A stretch of DNA of 5,876 bases from an uncultured Oscillospiraceae bacterium. Its GTDB lineage: Bacteria > Bacillota > Clostridia > Oscillospirales > Acutalibacteraceae. Positions 4,707-5,876 of the stretch are shown piece after piece. Each line of letters begins with the position of its first letter. The stretch's first letter is position 1. The position numbers were made by a program, and so were the translations under genes. Below the pieces are notes generated by a model. That model saw nothing but the letters and a program-made list of their open reading frames with translations, searched no databases and was not told the origin of the DNA. Location of the stretch: contig URRK01000112.1 in the NCBI GenBank assembly GCA_900550315.1, forward strand, positions 1 through 5,876, written 5' to 3'.

Positions 4707-5876
4707 ATGGCAGTTACAATTCAATCGGTTCAGCCCGGCTCCCCCTGTGAAAAGGCCAGGGTTCCGGCCGGCGGCCGGCTGCTGCAAATAAACGGCCACG
4801 AAATTGACGATGTGCTGGATTACCGCTTTTACCAAAACGAAAAAAAGCTGCGACTGCTGGTTGAAGTAAACGGCAAAAGGCGCCGCTACACCGTTAAAAA
4901 GGGCGAGTATGATGAATTGGGGCTGGAGTTTGAAACCTATTTAATGGACAGCCAACACGCCTGCAAAAATAAATGTATTTTTTGTTTTATAGACCAATTA
5001 CCGCCCGGGCTGCGCAAAAGCCTTTATTTTAAAGATGATGACTCCCGCCTTTCGTTTTTATTTGGCAATTACATTACCCTAACCAACATTACCGAGCATG
5101 AGGTAGACCGCATTATTCGCCTGCACATTAGCCCGGTAAACATTTCAATTCACACTACCAACCCGCAGCTGCGCTGCCAAATGATGCACAACCGCTTTGC
5201 CGGGCAGGCGCTGCAGATTTTTTACCGCCTGGCCGATGCCGGCATTAAAATCAACTGTCAGCTGGTGCTTTGCCCCGGGTATAATGACGGGGTCGAGCTG
5301 GAGCGCACCTTAACCGATTTAACTGCGTACGAAACGGTGCAGTGCATTGCGGCGGTGCCGGTAGGGCTAACGGCCTACCGCGAGGGGTTAGAGCCACTAA
5401 AGCCTTTTAATAAACAAACGGCGGGCAATGTGGTAGATATTATGGAGCGGTTTGGCCGGCAGTGCCTTGAAAAATACGGCGAGCGGCGCGTTTTTCCGGC
5501 CGACGAGTTTTATTTGCTGGCCGAGCGTGAAATTCCGCCGGCCGAGCAATACGGCGATTTTTTGCAGCTGGAAAACGGCGTTGGCATGTGGGCGCTTTTT
5601 CGCAAACAGGCCCAGCAGGCGTTTTTGCAGCTGGGCGACGAGCTGCTGCAAAAGCCGCGCACCGTTTCGGTAGCAACGGGCGAGGCGGCTTACCCTTTAA
5701 TTAAATATGTGGTTGACACGGCCTGCAAAAAATGGCATAATTTAAATGTAAACGCTTACAAAGTTAAAAACCGCTTTTTTGGCGGTAAAATAACCGTTAC
5801 CGGCCTGCTTACCGGCAGCGACCTTGTAACCGAGCTTAGCGGCAAGCCACTGGGCAGCACGCTGCTGATCTCTGAA
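4707..5876 (+). CDS. PDZ / radical-SAM / DUF512 protein, partial at the window edge
   Basis: The reading frame from the ATG at 4707 is open for all 390 codons to the last base, so the C-terminus is cut by the window. I recognise the DUF512 family of about 430-460 residues, conserved in Firmicutes and cyanobacteria and of unknown reaction. Residues 1-75 form a PDZ-like domain (QPGSPCEKARVPAGGRLLQI). Residues 86-93 carry the radical-SAM iron-sulfur motif CKNKCIFC, followed by FIDQLPPGLRKSLYFKDDD. Later family segments are SRLSFLFGNYITLTNIT, LCPGYNDG, VPVGLTAYREGLEPL and FPADEFYLLAEREIP. The DUF512 part follows with VATGEAAYPLIKYVV and GGKITVTGLLTGSD. The ribosome binding site is AGGGAAGGTG (4691-4700). 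No clear promoter was seen in 4655-4690, so it may depend on read-through or a weak start. In related genomes this gene commonly precedes der; that gene would lie outside this window. Confidence 0.93.
   Translation, partial: MAVTIQSVQPGSPCEKARVPAGGRLLQINGHEIDDVLDYRFYQNEKKLRLLVEVNGKRRRYTVKKGEYDELGLEFETYLMDSQHACKNKCIFCFIDQLPPGLRKSLYFKDDDSRLSFLFGNYITLTNITEHEVDRIIRLHISPVNISIHTTNPQLRCQMMHNRFAGQALQIFYRLADAGIKINCQLVLCPGYNDGVELERTLTDLTAYETVQCIAAVPVGLTAYREGLEPLKPFNKQTAGNVVDIMERFGRQCLEKYGERRVFPADEFYLLAEREIPPAEQYGDFLQLENGVGMWALFRKQAQQAFLQLGDELLQKPRTVSVATGEAAYPLIKYVVDTACKKWHNLNVNAYKVKNRFFGGKITVTGLLTGSDLVTELSGKPLGSTLLISE

Noticed and set aside
5397..5676. Several open frames on both strands inside the radical-SAM gene
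   Set aside because: They are shadows of the fully open 390-codon frame, which contains strong family motifs throughout.

Overview
The window reads as chromosomal DNA from a low-to-mid GC Firmicute, most likely a gut-type member of the Clostridia (Oscillospirales-like). This is inferred from the strong Shine-Dalgarno sites, sigma-A type promoters, the yceD-rpmF pair next to a PDZ/radical-SAM/DUF512 gene, and a BceRS-BceAB type module. No rRNA, tRNA, CRISPR array, insertion sequence or prophage gene was seen. All supported genes are on the plus strand.

Layout. Positions 1-890 hold a near-consensus promoter and an intact MscS-family mechanosensitive channel. Positions 922-1966 hold a collapsed antimicrobial-peptide sensing and detoxification locus. 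It consists of a frameshifted BceR-like response regulator that has lost its C-terminus, the last ~45 residues of a BceA-like ABC ATPase, and the N-terminal ~100 residues of a BceB-like permease. The sensor kinase, most of the ATPase and most of the permease are gone, but the remnants keep the usual family order. Positions 1967-2170 are a regulatory intergenic region with a good promoter and an inverted repeat. Positions 2171-3106 encode a membrane-anchored NodB-type polysaccharide deacetylase with all its catalytic motifs. Positions 3107-3243 are a dense regulatory region with a BirA-type biotin operator over a promoter and a second perfect inverted repeat. They lead into bioY (3244-3795), the biotin-binding component of an ECF transporter.

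A perfect-consensus sigma-A promoter (3841-3869) then drives yceD (DUF177) and rpmF (ribosomal protein L32), closed by a textbook intrinsic terminator at 4620-4654. The last gene, 4707 to the window edge, is a PDZ/radical-SAM/DUF512 protein of unknown function. It is fully open but cut by the window end.

The genes do not form one pathway. The first half is envelope-related (channel, peptide-resistance relic, deacetylase), the middle is biotin uptake, and the last part is ribosome-linked housekeeping. I see no convincing new defence or mobile system. The most notable items are the relict Bce locus and the layered inverted repeats in front of bioY.
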